Source of the DNA: JBBDSJ01 sp040905025 | GTDB taxonomy: Bacteria; Pseudomonadota; Gammaproteobacteria; Methylohalomonadales; Methylohalomonadaceae | NCBI GenBank assembly: GCA_040905025.1 | Contig: JBBDSJ010000064.1 | Coordinates: forward strand, 1-6,960 | Length of the DNA stretch: 6,960 bases | Direction: 5' to 3' | Shown here: positions 5,872-6,960 of the stretch, piece by piece | How positions within the stretch are numbered: the stretch's first letter is position 1 | Layout of the letters: each line of letters opens with the position of its first letter | Made by a program: the position numbers and the translations under genes | The notes under the pieces: model-generated | What the model was told of the DNA's origin: nothing | Databases searched by the model: none | The model's input: only the letters and a program-made list of their open reading frames with translations

Positions 5872-6960
5872 ATGTCATCTACCCTAACTGCCGCCCCCGA
5901 ACGCCTGAAACTTGCCATCGCCGAAGTGATTGTTGACCCCGGCACAGCCGCTCCCTCAGCAGCGGATACCGCCTATCAAGACGCGATCCTGCAAGACGTA
6001 TCACGTACATTTGCACTGACGATTCCACAATTGCCTGGCAATTTGCGTCAGGTCGTCGGCAATGCCTATTTACTCTGCCGGATCGCCGATACCATTGAGG
6101 ATGACAAGGAACTGCCGGCTGCTGACAAGCGCCGGTACGCCGAGCAATTTATTGATGTCGTGGCCGGTCGCCATGATCCGCAGGCATTTGCCACCGAACT
6201 GGCAGCAAAACTGGCGACTGAAACCCCGGCGGCAGAAGTCGATCTGGTCGCCCAGACAGCCGCCGTTATCCGCATTACGCACAGCTTCAATTTACGCCAG
6301 CGGGCGGCGCTGGAACGCTGTGTGCGTATCATGGCCGCAGGCATGGCACGGTATCAGGAAGCTGAAACCCTGGACGGCCTGCAGGACCAGGCTGATATGG
6401 ATCAGTATTGTTATTACGTCGCCGGCGTCGTCGGTGAAATGCTGACCGAACTGTTTTGCGATTATTCGCCAGCCATCGATCAACACTATGATGAACTGAT
6501 GCGGCTGTCGGTATCCTTTGGTCAGGCCCTGCAGATGACTAACATCCTCAAGGATATCTGGGAAGACCGGCGCCGTGGTGCCTGCTGGCTGCCGCGCGAC
6601 CGCTTTGCATCGCATGGCATTACCCTGAGTGACGTCCAGCCAGGCCAGGGCGGTGACGGTTTCGCCGCAGCACTGGGTGAATTACTGGGTGTTGCCCGCG
6701 GCCATTTACACAATGCCCTGCGCTATACCCTGCTACTACCCCGCGACGAAACCGGGATGCGCAAATTCTGCCTGTGGGCCCTGGGCATGGCCGTACTCAC
6801 CCTGCGCAAGATTGAACAACGGCGCGACTTCCGCTCCGGCCAGGAAGTGAAAATTTCCCGAAATAGTGTCAAGACCACCATTTTTGTGACCCGGCTGGCG
6901 GTTCGGCACGATAAATTACTGAATGGACTCTTCAATTTGGCCGTTCGGCGTTTGCCGAAA
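5872..6960 (+). CDS. Squalene synthase (farnesyl-diphosphate farnesyltransferase), 3' end beyond the right edge
   Basis: The enzyme joins two farnesyl diphosphates via presqualene diphosphate and reduces the product to squalene with NADPH, feeding hopanoid or sterol synthesis. The frame gives 363 codons and is still open at the window edge; relatives are about 350-415 residues, so little is missing. Motifs in order are SRTF (44-47), the first aspartate-rich site DTIEDD (73-78), CYYVAGVVGE (180-189) with the tyrosine that matches catalytic Tyr171 of human squalene synthase, and the second site LKDIWED (226-232) followed by WLPRD (239-243). The downstream FC-(8-9)-MAVLTL and EVKISRNSVKTT (300-336) resemble the C-terminal part of eukaryotic squalene synthases, and are not expected in phytoene synthase or HpnC/HpnD. 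No RBS is seen before ATG 5872, but no other start fits. A carotenoid-type synthase is the main alternative. Confidence 0.88.
   Translation, partial: MSSTLTAAPERLKLAIAEVIVDPGTAAPSAADTAYQDAILQDVSRTFALTIPQLPGNLRQVVGNAYLLCRIADTIEDDKELPAADKRRYAEQFIDVVAGRHDPQAFATELAAKLATETPAAEVDLVAQTAAVIRITHSFNLRQRAALERCVRIMAAGMARYQEAETLDGLQDQADMDQYCYYVAGVVGEMLTELFCDYSPAIDQHYDELMRLSVSFGQALQMTNILKDIWEDRRRGACWLPRDRFASHGITLSDVQPGQGGDGFAAALGELLGVARGHLHNALRYTLLLPRDETGMRKFCLWALGMAVLTLRKIEQRRDFRSGQEVKISRNSVKTTIFVTRLAVRHDKLLNGLFNLAVRRLPK

Noticed and set aside
6062..6445. Plus-strand 127-codon open frame within squalene synthase
   Set aside because: It is a frame-shifted shadow; the continuous frame from 5872 carries all synthase motifs without interruption.
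1..6960. CRISPR arrays, tRNA or rRNA genes, insertion sequences and prophage genes
   Set aside because: No spaced repeats, cloverleaf-like sequences, transposase motifs or terminal inverted repeats were recognised on either strand.

Overview
The window reads as ordinary chromosomal DNA from a Gram-negative, most likely gammaproteobacterial, hopanoid- or triterpenoid-making organism. Base composition is balanced to slightly GC-rich. The evidence is an E. coli-type M1 aminopeptidase N at the left edge, Shine-Dalgarno GGAG sites before most genes, and a run of genes typical of bacterial hopanoid loci. The genus cannot be fixed from this sequence alone; sulfur-oxidising, nitrifying or methanotrophic gammaproteobacteria would all fit.

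Layout: (1) 1-1717, minus strand, the first 572 codons of pepN, with the C-terminus off the left edge. (2) 1718-1836, a divergent promoter region with a long imperfect inverted repeat. (3) 1837-2853, plus strand, a ketopantoate-reductase (ApbA/PanE) family protein. It is coupled by a TTGA stop/start overlap to (4) 2850-3848, a HpnA-like NAD-dependent sugar epimerase/dehydratase. (5) A perfect 17-bp tandem duplication at the convergent ends of gene 4 and (6) 3873-4514, minus strand, a CDP-alcohol phosphatidyltransferase. (7) 4515-4728, a divergent intergenic region. (8) 4729-5733, plus strand, a multi-membrane-span flippase-like protein of the lysylphosphatidylglycerol-synthase TM family (HpnL-like). 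(9) 5734-5871, an intergenic region with competing hairpins and a perfect TATAAT close to the next start. (10) 5872-6960, plus strand, a squalene synthase of the one-enzyme (eukaryote-like) type, open at the right edge.

How they may work together: the squalene synthase would condense two farnesyl diphosphates to squalene, the precursor of hopanoids or sterols. The HpnA-like and HpnL-like proteins are families that recur in hopanoid clusters. The CDP-alcohol phosphatidyltransferase makes a phosphodiester lipid head group, and a flippase-like partner could move a lipid across the membrane. The window therefore suggests a triterpenoid/membrane-lipid locus. The roles of the ketopantoate-reductase homologue and the CDP-alcohol enzyme within it are unassigned. 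No RNA genes, CRISPR arrays, insertion sequences or attachment sites were seen. There is no clear sign of a wholly new system; the most unusual points are the gene combination and the small-scale structures at gene boundaries.
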